Of a stretch of DNA of 64,000 bases, positions 1-8,534 are shown one piece after another. This stretch comes from Mesorhizobium sp. YC-39 (GTDB lineage Bacteria; Pseudomonadota; Alphaproteobacteria; Rhizobiales; Rhizobiaceae). The first letter of the stretch is position 1. The number at the start of each line of letters is the position of its first letter. The notes under the pieces were generated by a model, which was given only the letters and a program-made list of their open reading frames with translations, ran no database searches and had not been told where the DNA came from. Both the position numbers and the translations under genes were made by a program. Where the stretch lies: assembly GCF_025753795.1 (NCBI RefSeq), contig NZ_JAOWPS010000004.1, forward strand, positions 620,001 to 684,000, written 5' to 3'.

Positions 1-23
1 GGTCCTTGCGATGGGCCAACCCA

Positions 24-956
24 TCAGGCTTTCAGCGTGCCTCCAGCCCATGTGGCGAAATCGTTCATGATGATGTCTCTGTTCACCTCGTTCAGGCTTT
101 CGTGGCGGGTCTCGGCGTAAACCTTTGAAACGAGATTCGAAAAGCCCATCCTGTGCATGCGCCCGGCAAGGTGGCTGACCGCCTTGCCGCCGTCGGTAGC
201 CGGGTCCTTTTCGCCGCCGACCAGATAGATCGGCAGGGTCTTGCGGATATCGGAAAAATTGGCATCGACGGCGCCGTGGAAGATGAAGCCGAACACGTCG
301 CGCCACATCGACACCGAGGCATCCCAGCCGCAGAGCGGATCGGCGACATATTTATCGACTTCGGCCGCATCACGCGACAGCCAGTCGAATGGCGTGCGGT
401 GACCGGGGACAGCCTTGCCCCAGGTCTGGAATGTCAGCCTCGGCAGCAGGCGCGACGGCACGTCGGAGCCCAGCCGGAATTTTTCCCAGGCCAGGATGGC
501 CAGGGCGGCATGGCCGGCGAGCCCAGTGGAAAAATTGGCGTTCCAGATGGCGGCGGCGTGCAGCCGGCCCGAAAGGGCAAGCATGAAATTCAGCGCAACG
601 AGGCCGCCCATCGAATGGCCGAAAAGGATGACCGGAAGACCGGGATGTTCGCTGGCGATCAGATCGTGCACGGCCGCCACATCGGCGATGACCTTGATGC
701 CGCCGTCTGTTTGAGCGAACCTGCCGAGGGGGGCATCGGGCGCCCTGGTTGCGCCATGGCCGCGATGGTCATGGGCGTAGACATGGAAGCCGCGCTGACC
801 CAGAAAGGTGGCGAAGCGGACATAGCGCGCGGCGTGCTCGGCCAGGCCGTGATTGATCTGGACCACGGCGCGCGGGCGGCCTTCGGCGCGTTTGACATAG
901 AGGGTGAGCTCGGCCCCGGTCGGCGAACGCAGTATGCGCTGTTGGCTGAATGACAT
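24..956 (-). CDS. alpha/beta hydrolase, monoacylglycerol lipase/lysophospholipase-like
   Basis: About 310 aa, a single alpha/beta-hydrolase fold of the PldB/monoglyceride lipase type (Hydrolase_4). The oxyanion region reads INHGLAEH near residue 35. The nucleophile elbow GHSMGG puts the catalytic Ser at about residue 115. A GGEKDP segment and a late TRHE segment supply the likely Asp and His of the triad. No signal peptide is visible, so it is probably cytoplasmic and acts on lipid or ester substrates, but the real substrate cannot be read from sequence. The start is taken at the Met beginning MSFSQQ. An in-frame GTG 30 bases upstream, with AAAGG before it, is an alternative. It is divergent from the RNase T2 gene. 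Confidence 0.85.
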   Translation of the reverse strand: MSFSQQRILRSPTGAELTLYVKRAEGRPRAVVQINHGLAEHAARYVRFATFLGQRGFHVYAHDHRGHGATRAPDAPLGRFAQTDGGIKVIADVAAVHDLIASEHPGLPVILFGHSMGGLVALNFMLALSGRLHAAAIWNANFSTGLAGHAALAILAWEKFRLGSDVPSRLLPRLTFQTWGKAVPGHRTPFDWLSRDAAEVDKYVADPLCGWDASVSMWRDVFGFIFHGAVDANFSDIRKTLPIYLVGGEKDPATDGGKAVSHLAGRMHRMGFSNLVSKVYAETRHESLNEVNRDIIMNDFATWAGGTLKA

Positions 957-1148
957 TTCTCGCTTCGTCCCCAACGCGTTTTCCACGCCTTTAAAGCGTT
1001 GTGTGCCGGCGCCTATCCTGCGTCAATCCGACGGCGGCGTTTTCCGCACCGTTCTTGCTTCGCAGTATCGCAATTCTGACAAGGAAAATCCTGATATCCA
1101 GAAGAGGGCGGCAGTCTGCTGCCGCAGTTTTTCAATCGAGGAATTCTT

Positions 1149-2156
1149 ATGCGGTCAGGTCTTGCTTTCGGATTGGCGCTTTTGGCCATGTTGCTGACGG
1201 GTACGGCGCGCGCCGAGGTGAAGATGAGCGGCGCCTTCGTGGCCGACGCCGCCTGTCCGGCGACGCAGGCCGTCAAGAGCGGCAAGAACCCCGGCGATAT
1301 CTCGACCAGTGCCGGACAGAGCTACGAGCTGCTGGCCGGCAACAAGGATGCGCCGACGCACTATCTGATCCGCGTGCCGGGAGCGGATCCGGAGCGCCGC
1401 TGGGTGAAGGTAAGTTGTGGCCATGTTTCGGGCGGCAGCGCATCGCCGGCTGCACCCGCGCCGGCCGATCAAAGCAAGGCCGCGGCCTCGGGAAAGCCCG
1501 AATATGTCTTCGCGTTGAGCTGGCAGCCGGCGTTTTGCGAGACCAAGCCCGGCAAGACCGAGTGCAAGGCCCAGACCACTCGCGGCTTTGACGCGACGCA
1601 TTTCACCTTGCATGGGTTGTGGCCGCAGCCGAATGGGAATTTCTATTGCCAGGTGGCAGCGGCCGACAAGGCCAACGACAATCCGGCCCATTGGCAGGAT
1701 CTGCCGCCAGTCGAGCTCGATGCGAATACACGGTCGGAACTCGACCAGGTGATGCCGGGCACCGCATCCGACCTGGAAAGGCATGAATGGATCAAGCACG
1801 GCACTTGCTACGGCAAGAGCCAGCAAGAGTATTTCTCCGATGCGCTGAGGCTGATGCGCGCGGTGAATGCTTCGCCGGTGCGCGATCTGTTCGCAAAGAA
1901 TGTCGGCAAGCAGCTGACGTCAAATCAGATTCGAAGTGCCTTCGACAGCGCCTTTGGCGCCGGGGCAGGCGAGCGGGTCCGCGTCTCCTGCCTGGTCGAT
2001 CCGTCGGACGGCAGGCGGCTCATTGGTGAGCTGACGCTTGGCCTGACCGGTCCTATTGGTCTGAACAGCAAGCTCGGCGACCTGATGCAGGCGTCCGCGC
2101 CGACAAGCAAAGCCGGTTGTCCGAAGGGCGTCATCGATTCCGTAGGGTTCCAATAA
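1149..2156 (+). CDS. secreted ribonuclease T2 family protein
   Basis: 335 aa with a clear Sec signal peptide (hydrophobic core at about residues 5-18, cleavage near ARA-EV). An N-terminal segment of about 110 aa precedes the RNase T2 domain. Both catalytic motifs are intact: CAS I HGLW with His155, and CAS II HEWIKHG with His212, Glu213, Lys216 and His217. It should therefore cut RNA through 2',3'-cyclic phosphates in the periplasm or outside the cell, for nutrient scavenging or RNA turnover. The start has a GAGG ribosome site nine bases upstream. It is a single-gene unit, with a convergent GGDEF gene downstream. The family assignment is firm; the biological role in this organism is inferred. 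Confidence 0.93.
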   Translation: MRSGLAFGLALLAMLLTGTARAEVKMSGAFVADAACPATQAVKSGKNPGDISTSAGQSYELLAGNKDAPTHYLIRVPGADPERRWVKVSCGHVSGGSASPAAPAPADQSKAAASGKPEYVFALSWQPAFCETKPGKTECKAQTTRGFDATHFTLHGLWPQPNGNFYCQVAAADKANDNPAHWQDLPPVELDANTRSELDQVMPGTASDLERHEWIKHGTCYGKSQQEYFSDALRLMRAVNASPVRDLFAKNVGKQLTSNQIRSAFDSAFGAGAGERVRVSCLVDPSDGRRLIGELTLGLTGPIGLNSKLGDLMQASAPTSKAGCPKGVIDSVGFQ

Positions 2157-2183
2157 CAGGCAAGCCAGCAGGCAGGCCGCAAG

Positions 2184-3539
2184 CTATGCCCCGGCGCCGC
2201 GCCCTGATCTGGTCCACGCCTTGAGGCTGTCGGCCTCGTGACCGCCCGGTTCGCCAATGGTGCGGTCGCGTCCGGTCGATTTGGCCTTGTAGAGACGCTG
2301 GTCGGCCAGCGCGAAAAGGTCGGCAAGGCAACGGGTCGACTCGCTGACGGTGGAGATGCCGGCGCTGACGGTGATATCGAACCGGCTGGTGGCCGGGGAT
2401 GCCTTGACCGCATGGCGGATGCTTTCGCCAAGCAGCCTGGCGAGCGAATGCGGACGCGAGCAGAGGATGGCGAACTCCTCGCCGCCGATCCTGAACACCT
2501 CGTCCTCGGGGCTGGCGATCTCGCCGAGCAGGGCAGCGATCGATTTCAGCACCTTGTCGCCCTCGGCGTGGCCGAAACGGTCGTTGATCGATTTGAAATG
2601 GTCGACATCGATGATCAGGAGACTGAGCGGCTTTGCCGTCCGCAGGCTGGCGGCAACGCCGGCTTCGCCATCGCTGTCGAAACGGCCCCTGTGCAGCAGG
2701 CCGGTGAGGCCGTCGCGGCCGACATGCTCGACCAGCGCCTCATAGCGCTCGCGATAGGTCAATGTGTCGAAAATGTCGGAAAGTCCACGCGGCGCTGGGA
2801 TCTGCCGCGCCTCGAACCATTTGAGATAGGCGACAAGCATGGTGGCGTAAGCAAGGGCGGCCACCATCTTGGCGAACCAGCCACCGAAGAAGACCCCGAT
2901 CGGCGCGCCGGTGACGAAATGCAGCGCGGTGAAAAATCCCGCCTGGTCGAAGGTCAGCACGCAAGCAACCGAGATCAGGATACGGGTAAACAGCGCCTTG
3001 CGCAGATAACGCCCAAGCTTTTCATAAAGCAGGATGATCAGGATGGCGTCGATGAACAGCAGTGTCGTACCCCACACCATCAGCCAGCCCATCTGGTCGA
3101 TGAAGCCGATGTCGGGAAGCTTGCCGCTGGGAAGCGGCGAAATCGCATGCATGCGCAGGATCAGCACAAGTCCGATCATCAGGGCGTTGCCGAGCAACAG
3201 GCCGTAGATCGGCTGACGGACAGTGGCCGCGTCCTCCTTGATGTAGAGCAGGAGAAGCATCACCAGCTTGCCGGAGAACAGCACCGCGGAACCCGGCGAA
3301 ACCATGCCGAAGGGCAGCGCGACATAAAACACGCTGGCGAGGTAGGTTTCCAGAAAATGCATGACGCCAAGCGCGCATATGAACACGCCGAGGCCGATGC
3401 GGTGCCTGAACCGGAAAAGCGTGGTCATGGCGCCGAAATAAAGCGCCGCTTCGGCAAGGAGCAGGAGACTGTTCAGCAATGCCTTCGACCCGATCCCTCT
3501 GCGGAAATCGCGGCTCGCCGACGATTTCCCACCCAACAC
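2184..3539 (-). CDS. membrane-bound GGDEF diguanylate cyclase
   Basis: 451 aa. The first 240 residues or so form about six hydrophobic helices with little polar loop, a membrane sensor that I do not assign to a named family. A GGDEF domain follows, with the active-site signature GGEEF at about residues 352-356, so it is predicted to condense two GTP into c-di-GMP. The stretch LLIIDVDHFKSINDRFGH upstream is the typical metal and substrate-binding part of the domain. No RxxD inhibitory site is seen at the expected place. The start is uncertain: the GTG at 3539 is the longest choice, and an internal Met near residue 38 would remove only the first tail. No partner gene is adjacent. Confidence 0.88.
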   Translation of the reverse strand: MLGGKSSASRDFRRGIGSKALLNSLLLLAEAALYFGAMTTLFRFRHRIGLGVFICALGVMHFLETYLASVFYVALPFGMVSPGSAVLFSGKLVMLLLLYIKEDAATVRQPIYGLLLGNALMIGLVLILRMHAISPLPSGKLPDIGFIDQMGWLMVWGTTLLFIDAILIILLYEKLGRYLRKALFTRILISVACVLTFDQAGFFTALHFVTGAPIGVFFGGWFAKMVAALAYATMLVAYLKWFEARQIPAPRGLSDIFDTLTYRERYEALVEHVGRDGLTGLLHRGRFDSDGEAGVAASLRTAKPLSLLIIDVDHFKSINDRFGHAEGDKVLKSIAALLGEIASPEDEVFRIGGEEFAILCSRPHSLARLLGESIRHAVKASPATSRFDITVSAGISTVSESTRCLADLFALADQRLYKAKSTGRDRTIGEPGGHEADSLKAWTRSGRGAGA

Positions 3540-3739
3540 CGTTTTGACGCGGAATGGTTAACCAGTGCTTGCGCCGGGCTGTAGGACGGACCGAAAACGT
3601 CGCCACTTCGGTGGATGCTTGACGGCCGAAGGCAGGACTGATGCGCCAAAACCGTTTGCCGTTCGGCGCCGCATCGCCTACATAGCGCCCAACTTCCACT
3701 CAATCCGACATTCCAGTCGACTTTTCAGGGAAAGCGCGC

Positions 3740-5389
3740 GTGGCACGCCAGTTCATCTATCACATGGCCGGCCTCAACAAGGCCTATGGCACCAAGAAGG
3801 TGCTCGAGAACATCCATCTGTCCTTCTACCCCGACGCCAAGATCGGCATCCTCGGCCCCAACGGCGCCGGCAAGTCGACGATCCTCAAGATCATGGCCGG
3901 CATCGACAAGGAGTGGAACGGCGAGGCGTGGCTGGCCGAGGGTGCTACCGTCGGCTACCTGGCGCAGGAGCCGGCGCTCGATCCGAAAAAGACTGTGTTC
4001 GAAAACATCATGGAAGGCGTCGCCGCCAAGACCGCCATCATCGAGCGCTACAATGAATTGATGATGAACTATTCCGACGAGACGGCGGACGAGTCGGCCA
4101 AGCTGCAGGACGAGATGGACCGGCTCAATCTCTGGGATCTCGAACAGCAGGTCGAGATGGCGATGGAGGCGCTGGGCTGCCCGCCCAAGGATGCCGACGT
4201 CACCAAGCTGTCGGGCGGCGAGCGCCGCCGCGTCGCGCTCTGCCAGCTCCTGCTGCGCCAGCCCGACCTTCTGCTGCTCGACGAGCCGACCAACCATCTC
4301 GACGCCGAGACCACGGCTTGGCTGGAAAAGCACCTGCGCGCCTATCCCGGCGCGGTGATGATCATCACCCACGATCGCTACTTCCTCGACAATGTAACCG
4401 GCTGGATTCTCGAGCTCGACCGCGGCCGCGGCATTCCCTATGAGGGCAACTACACCAAATATCTCGAAGCCAAGGCTAAGCGCCTCAAGCAGGAGGGCCG
4501 CGAGGACGACGCCCGCCAGCGCGCCATCGGCCGCGAGCGCGAGTGGATCCAGTCCAGCCCGAAGGCCCGGCAGACCAAGTCGAAAGCGCGTATCCAGGCG
4601 TTCCAGGATCTGCTGGATGCAGCCGACAAGCGGCGTCCGACAGACACCCAGATCGTCATTCCGCATGGCGAGCGGCTCGGCAATGTGGTGATAGAGGTCG
4701 ACGGCCTGTCGAAGGGTTTTGGCGATACGCTCCTGATCGAAGGGCTGGAATTCAAGCTGCCGCCCGGCGGCATCGTCGGCGTCATCGGCCCGAACGGCGC
4801 CGGCAAGACGACGCTGTTTCGCATGATCACCGGCCAGGAAAAGCCGGATGCCGGCACGGTCCGCGTTGGCGAGACGGTCAAGCTCGGCTATGTCGACCAG
4901 AGCCGCGACCAGCTCGATCCGTCAAAGACCGTGTGGGAAGAAATCTCGGGCGGCGCCGAAGTGGTCAAGCTCGGCAAATACGAGGCCAACACGCGGGCCT
5001 ATTGCTCGTCGTTCAACTTCCGCGGCCAGGACCAGCAGCAGAAGGTCGGTAATCTCTCCGGCGGCCAGCGCAACCGCGTGCATCTGGCCAAGATGCTGAA
5101 GACCGGCGGCAATGTGCTGCTGCTCGACGAACCGACCAACGATCTTGATACGGAAACGTTGGCGGCGCTCGAAGACGCGCTGGAAAACTTCGCCGGCTGC
5201 GCCGTCATCATCTCGCACGATCGCATGTTCCTCGACCGTCTGGCGACGCACATCCTCGCCTTCGAGGGCGACAGCCATGTCGAATGGTTCGAGGGCAATT
5301 TCGAGGATTACGAGCAGGACAAGATCCGCCGCCTCGGGCCGGACGCAGTCAACCCGCACAGGATGACGTACAAGCGGCTGACAAGGTAG
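3740..5389 (+). CDS. ettA: energy-dependent translational throttle protein EttA (ABC-F)
   Basis: 549 aa, the usual size of EttA. It has two ABC ATPase cassettes and no membrane segment. Walker A GPNGAGKST sits at residues 39-47 and the second, GPNGAGKTT, at about 352-360. Each cassette has an LSGG signature and a LLLLDEPTN Walker B with the ABC-F style N-H or N-D after it. A charged linker rich in Arg, Lys and Gln separates them, as expected for the P-site tRNA interaction motif. EttA binds the ribosomal E site and gates the first peptide bond according to ATP/ADP ratio. Translation begins at a GTG with AGGGAAA just upstream. It stands alone, with an intergenic start region after a divergent gene. 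Confidence 0.95.
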   Translation: MARQFIYHMAGLNKAYGTKKVLENIHLSFYPDAKIGILGPNGAGKSTILKIMAGIDKEWNGEAWLAEGATVGYLAQEPALDPKKTVFENIMEGVAAKTAIIERYNELMMNYSDETADESAKLQDEMDRLNLWDLEQQVEMAMEALGCPPKDADVTKLSGGERRRVALCQLLLRQPDLLLLDEPTNHLDAETTAWLEKHLRAYPGAVMIITHDRYFLDNVTGWILELDRGRGIPYEGNYTKYLEAKAKRLKQEGREDDARQRAIGREREWIQSSPKARQTKSKARIQAFQDLLDAADKRRPTDTQIVIPHGERLGNVVIEVDGLSKGFGDTLLIEGLEFKLPPGGIVGVIGPNGAGKTTLFRMITGQEKPDAGTVRVGETVKLGYVDQSRDQLDPSKTVWEEISGGAEVVKLGKYEANTRAYCSSFNFRGQDQQQKVGNLSGGQRNRVHLAKMLKTGGNVLLLDEPTNDLDTETLAALEDALENFAGCAVIISHDRMFLDRLATHILAFEGDSHVEWFEGNFEDYEQDKIRRLGPDAVNPHRMTYKRLTR

Positions 5390-5492
5390 TTTCCTGCGGA
5401 CCAACATCTCATCAGACGGTTCTCAACCAGAAGTGAGATGCAAAGGTGCGCCAAGCTGGGTAACTCGATCTCTCGAGAAGGTTGAGGAAAAA

Positions 5493-6263
5493 ATGGCTGA
5501 CTGGTCCGCCGCCCAATATCTGAAGTTCGAGGACGAGCGCACGCGCCCGGCGCGTGATCTCGTGGCGCAGGTGCCGGTGGATTTCCCGCGCCGGGTCGTC
5601 GACATCGGCTGCGGGCCGGGCAATTCGACCGAGCTTCTCGTCGAGCGCTGGCCGGATGCCGAGGTCAGCGGCTTCGACACCTCGCCTGACATGATCGAGA
5701 AGGCGAGGGCACGCCTGCCCGGCGTCACCTTCGCCCTGGCGGATGCGGCGGCGTGGCAGCCTGAGAAGCCGGTCGACGTGATCTTCGCCAATGCGGTGTT
5801 CCAGTGGCTGCCGGAGCACCCGGCGATCTTTCAGCGGCTGATGGGCTTGCTGGCGCCCCGCGGCGCGCTTGCCGTTCAGATGCCCGACAATATGGCCGAG
5901 GATTCGCATCGACTGATGCGGGAGACGGCGGCGGAGAAACCGTTTGCTGAAAAGCTCAGGGATGCGGCCCGCGCGCCGCTGCCGCCGGTCTCGTTCTACT
6001 ACGATCTTCTGTCGCCATTTTCCGACCGGCTCGATATCTGGCACACCATCTACAATCATCCACTGGCCGATGCCGAGGCCATCGTAGAATGGGTGAAGTC
6101 GACCGGGCTGAAGCCGTTCCTCGATCCGCTTGAAGAGGATGAACGGCAGCTTTTCCTGCAGCGCTACACGGCAAGGATTGCGGAGGCTTATCCGAAGACG
6201 GCGAACGGCAAGGTATTGCTGCGCTTTCCCAGGATCTTCATCGTTGCCAAGCGGGCTGCTTAG
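5493..6263 (+). CDS. tam: trans-aconitate 2-methyltransferase
   Basis: 256 aa, matching the family length. It is a class I SAM-dependent methyltransferase with the SAM-binding loop DIGCGPGNSTELL near residue 35 and the Tam-typical start MADWSAAQYLKFEDERTRPA. Tam methylates trans-aconitate, which forms from cis-aconitate and inhibits aconitase, so it protects the TCA cycle. The start at 5493 is favoured because GAGAAGG and GAGG lie just upstream. A further in-frame ATG 60 bases upstream gives an extension that does not look like the family. No operon partner is evident. Confidence 0.9.
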   Translation: MADWSAAQYLKFEDERTRPARDLVAQVPVDFPRRVVDIGCGPGNSTELLVERWPDAEVSGFDTSPDMIEKARARLPGVTFALADAAAWQPEKPVDVIFANAVFQWLPEHPAIFQRLMGLLAPRGALAVQMPDNMAEDSHRLMRETAAEKPFAEKLRDAARAPLPPVSFYYDLLSPFSDRLDIWHTIYNHPLADAEAIVEWVKSTGLKPFLDPLEEDERQLFLQRYTARIAEAYPKTANGKVLLRFPRIFIVAKRAA

Positions 6264-6380
6264 AAACTTTTAGCCACGCCGAAAGGCCGTACCGGCCGGT
6301 GCTTGACCCGGTTTCGCCACCATGCGCATTTCAGCGGCGCGAGGTCTTTTTTGGCCGTAATGGGGCCCATGGGGTGGTTG

Positions 6381-6716
6381 ATGACACTGAAAAAGATGGT
6401 TTTCGGCGGCAGCGTTTGCATGGCCGCCATACTTGCCTTCTCGATAGCGGCGGAGGCCAAACGGGCGCGCTGCTTCACCACCGATGACGGCTATTTCTCC
6501 TGTAACTACCGGGCTCTGGACAGCGACGGCAGCTTCCGCATTTCGGCGCCGGGATATCCGACCTACGTCCTGGAGATCGATGGGCCGGATTTTGCCGCCG
6601 GCTTTATCAATCTCGGGCGCCGCAATATCTCGCTGCCGGGTCAATTCGTGCGCAGCCGCGACGACGGCGCGTGCTGGAACAATCCGCAGACCAACACCAA
6701 GCTCTGCGCCTGGTAA
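6381..6716 (+). CDS. small secreted four-cysteine protein, unknown function
   Basis: 111 aa, not recognised. The N-terminus has Lys-Lys followed by a hydrophobic stretch and an AEA cleavage site near residue 24, so it is probably exported. The mature part is about 87 aa, has four Cys (two near the start, two at the end, in a CW...LC layout) and ends in a C-terminal Trp. This suggests a disulfide-stabilised periplasmic domain. The central part contains repeated aromatic and Gly-Pro segments such as SAPGYPTYVLEIDGP. Upstream in-frame Met codons exist, but only the start at 6381 gives a clean signal peptide. It lies 121 bases ahead of the KAS III-like gene and may be independent of it. Confidence 0.6.
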   Translation: MTLKKMVFGGSVCMAAILAFSIAAEAKRARCFTTDDGYFSCNYRALDSDGSFRISAPGYPTYVLEIDGPDFAAGFINLGRRNISLPGQFVRSRDDGACWNNPQTNTKLCAW

Positions 6717-6837
6717 CGGCCGCTTCAGACACTCGATTTATGCCGGCGTACACCTACCAGATACGAAAACTGTTGCGTCGAGCCTTCGCGGCGCCCAAAT
6801 GAGAGCCGCAACGCCTGCGCACGGGGACGGACTGGAA

Positions 6838-7959
6838 ATGCATCGCGTCATCATTAGCGGCCTCGGCGTTGAAATCCCCGAGCCTTCGATCACCAATGAA
6901 GAGCTGGTCGCAAGCTTCAACGCCTGGGTCGATACGGAAAATGTGCGTCGCGAGGCTTCGGGCGAGGCGCTGCTGGCGAAATCGGACAGCGCCTTCATCG
7001 TTCATGCCTCGGGCGTGCAGACCCGCCATGTGATCGAGCGGGAAGGCATTCTCGATCCGACCCGCATGGCGCCGCGCATTCCGGCGCGTCCGGACGATGC
7101 GCTGTCGCTGCAGGCCGAATTCGGCATTGCGTCGGCGAGGAAAGCGCTCGACCATGCCGGGTTGCAGCCATCTGATATCGATCTGGTGATCTGCTCGGCC
7201 TCGCACCAACAGCGGCCCTATCCGGCGATCGCCATCGAGATGCAGCAGGCGCTGGGCACCAAGGGTGCGGGTTTCGATATGGGGCTTGGCTGCTCCTCGG
7301 CCGCCGCCGCGCTACACATCGCGGTCAATCTGGTGCGGGCGGGCGCGCACAAGCGCATCCTGGTGACGACGCCAGAGATCATCACCGGACATCTCAATTT
7401 CCGCGACCGGCAGACGCATTTCATCTTTGGCGATGCGTCAGTTTCGATGGTGGTCGAGGGGCTGGCCAAGGGCGAGAAGCGGCCGGGACGTTTCGAGGTG
7501 CTCGACACGCGTATCTGGACGCAGATGTCCAACAACATCCGCACCAATCTCGGCTACCACACCCGCACCGCGCAGGACGATCCCTATATGATCGACCTGG
7601 AAGGCAATCTGATCAAGCAGGTCGGCAACAAGGTGTTCAAGGAAGTCACCGTCGCCGGTCACAAATTCATCGTCGAATTCCTGGCCGAGCACGGATTGAC
7701 CCCGGAAGGGATCCGCCGCTTCTGGCTGCATCAAGCCAATGCGCGCATGAACGCCATGATCCTGAAGCTGTCGTTCGGCCATGAGGTCGACCATGACCGT
7801 GCGCCGATGGTGCTGGAGCGGCTCGGCAACACCGCGGGCGCCGGCGCTATCGTCGCTCTGTCGGAGAACCATGCCGACATGAAGGCCGGCGACTACGGCC
7901 TGCTCTGCGCTTTCGGTGCCGGCTATTCGATCGGCGGCGCCTTGTTGCGGATGCTGTGA
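6838..7959 (+). CDS. beta-ketoacyl-ACP synthase III-like enzyme (FabH family)
   Basis: 373 aa, longer than classical FabH (about 320) and close in layout to the beta-ketodecanoyl-ACP synthase type. The catalytic triad is complete: Cys152 in GLGCSSAAA, His298 in WLHQANARM, and Asn331 in GNTAGAG. It should condense an acyl-CoA or acyl-ACP primer with malonyl-ACP and so initiate or shunt into fatty acid synthesis. No acpP, fabD or fabG lies nearby, so it is an orphan rather than part of the main fab operon. The start at 6838 is chosen because MHRVIISGLGVEIPE is the normal N-terminus; the frame stays open further upstream but that part is not homologous. Confidence 0.88.
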   Translation: MHRVIISGLGVEIPEPSITNEELVASFNAWVDTENVRREASGEALLAKSDSAFIVHASGVQTRHVIEREGILDPTRMAPRIPARPDDALSLQAEFGIASARKALDHAGLQPSDIDLVICSASHQQRPYPAIAIEMQQALGTKGAGFDMGLGCSSAAAALHIAVNLVRAGAHKRILVTTPEIITGHLNFRDRQTHFIFGDASVSMVVEGLAKGEKRPGRFEVLDTRIWTQMSNNIRTNLGYHTRTAQDDPYMIDLEGNLIKQVGNKVFKEVTVAGHKFIVEFLAEHGLTPEGIRRFWLHQANARMNAMILKLSFGHEVDHDRAPMVLERLGNTAGAGAIVALSENHADMKAGDYGLLCAFGAGYSIGGALLRML

Positions 7960-7982
7960 TCCAGAGCCTGATCCATCCCGAC

Positions 7983-7993
7983 GCTAGTCTAGC
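7983..7993. repeat. 11-bp CTAG-rich palindrome, left copy
   Basis: GCTAGTCTAGC, a palindrome about a central T. An identical 11-mer occurs at 9940-9950. The two copies bracket the HxlR, reductase and SnoaL-like genes. CTAG is usually rare in bacterial DNA, and each copy contains it twice. It may be an insertion footprint; see the findings. Confidence 0.6.
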
Positions 7994-8044
7994 GGGCGAA
8001 CTGTGGGCATTCGCTTCACTCCCGCGCTCGATACGCTATCAACT

Positions 8045-8407
8045 TTAGAGGAAGTTGGGCAGCGACTTCTTAGTACGGGTGCCCTCTTGAGCATCGGCAC
8101 GGGAAGGGAATTTCTCACCCCAAAGGCATAATCCCTCTGCTCCGGCATTGAGCGCCGCTCCGCTCTCCGTCAAGGAATAGACGACCTTTGTCGGAGATCC
8201 TGGATAGACTTTTCGGTTCACAAGGCCGCCAGCTTCCAGGTCGCGCAATTGCTGCGTCAGCATCTTTTCACTGATCGCCGGAATCGACTGCTTCAACCGA
8301 CCGAACCTGCGGGGCGCTGCGCCGAGCTCGCAAAGGATATTTATCTTCCATTTGCCTGCGACCATCTTCATCGCTGTCGAAAAACCATTGTCCGTAGGCG
8401 TGTTCAT
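8045..8407 (-). CDS. HxlR family transcriptional regulator
   Basis: 120 aa, a single winged helix-turn-helix of the HxlR type. The hallmark order is present: AGKWKINILCEL in helix 1, RFGRLKQSIPAISEKMLTQQLRDLE in the recognition region, and YSLTESG in the wing. The start at 8407 has AAGGAGAATGAG directly before ATG. It is divergent from the NAD(P)-binding reductase, with 127 bp between them, and is the obvious candidate regulator of that gene. HxlR members often sense electrophiles or oxidants, but the inducer cannot be read here. Two inverted repeats sit in the shared promoter region. Confidence 0.92.
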   Translation of the reverse strand: MNTPTDNGFSTAMKMVAGKWKINILCELGAAPRRFGRLKQSIPAISEKMLTQQLRDLEAGGLVNRKVYPGSPTKVVYSLTESGAALNAGAEGLCLWGEKFPSRADAQEGTRTKKSLPNFL

Positions 8408-8417
8408 CTCATTCTCC

Positions 8418-8452
8418 TTACCTGCGGGTAACCACTTACGCCTCCGTGCGTA
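8418..8452. promoter_or_regulatory. inverted repeats in HxlR/reductase divergent promoter
   Basis: Two adjacent inverted repeats: TTACC-tgcg-GGTAA at 8418-8431, and TACGC-ctccgt-GCGTA at 8437-8452. The first overlaps the ribosome-site region of the regulator gene. They are plausible operators for a dimeric HxlR protein acting on both genes. This is inferred from position and symmetry only. Confidence 0.45.
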
Positions 8453-8534
8453 TTGGCGCCACGCCGTCCACATCATAGCTCTCCCTCAACGGCAAGCGTG
8501 CCGAGTGTTGCGTCAATCGATATGGAGTGTCGGA

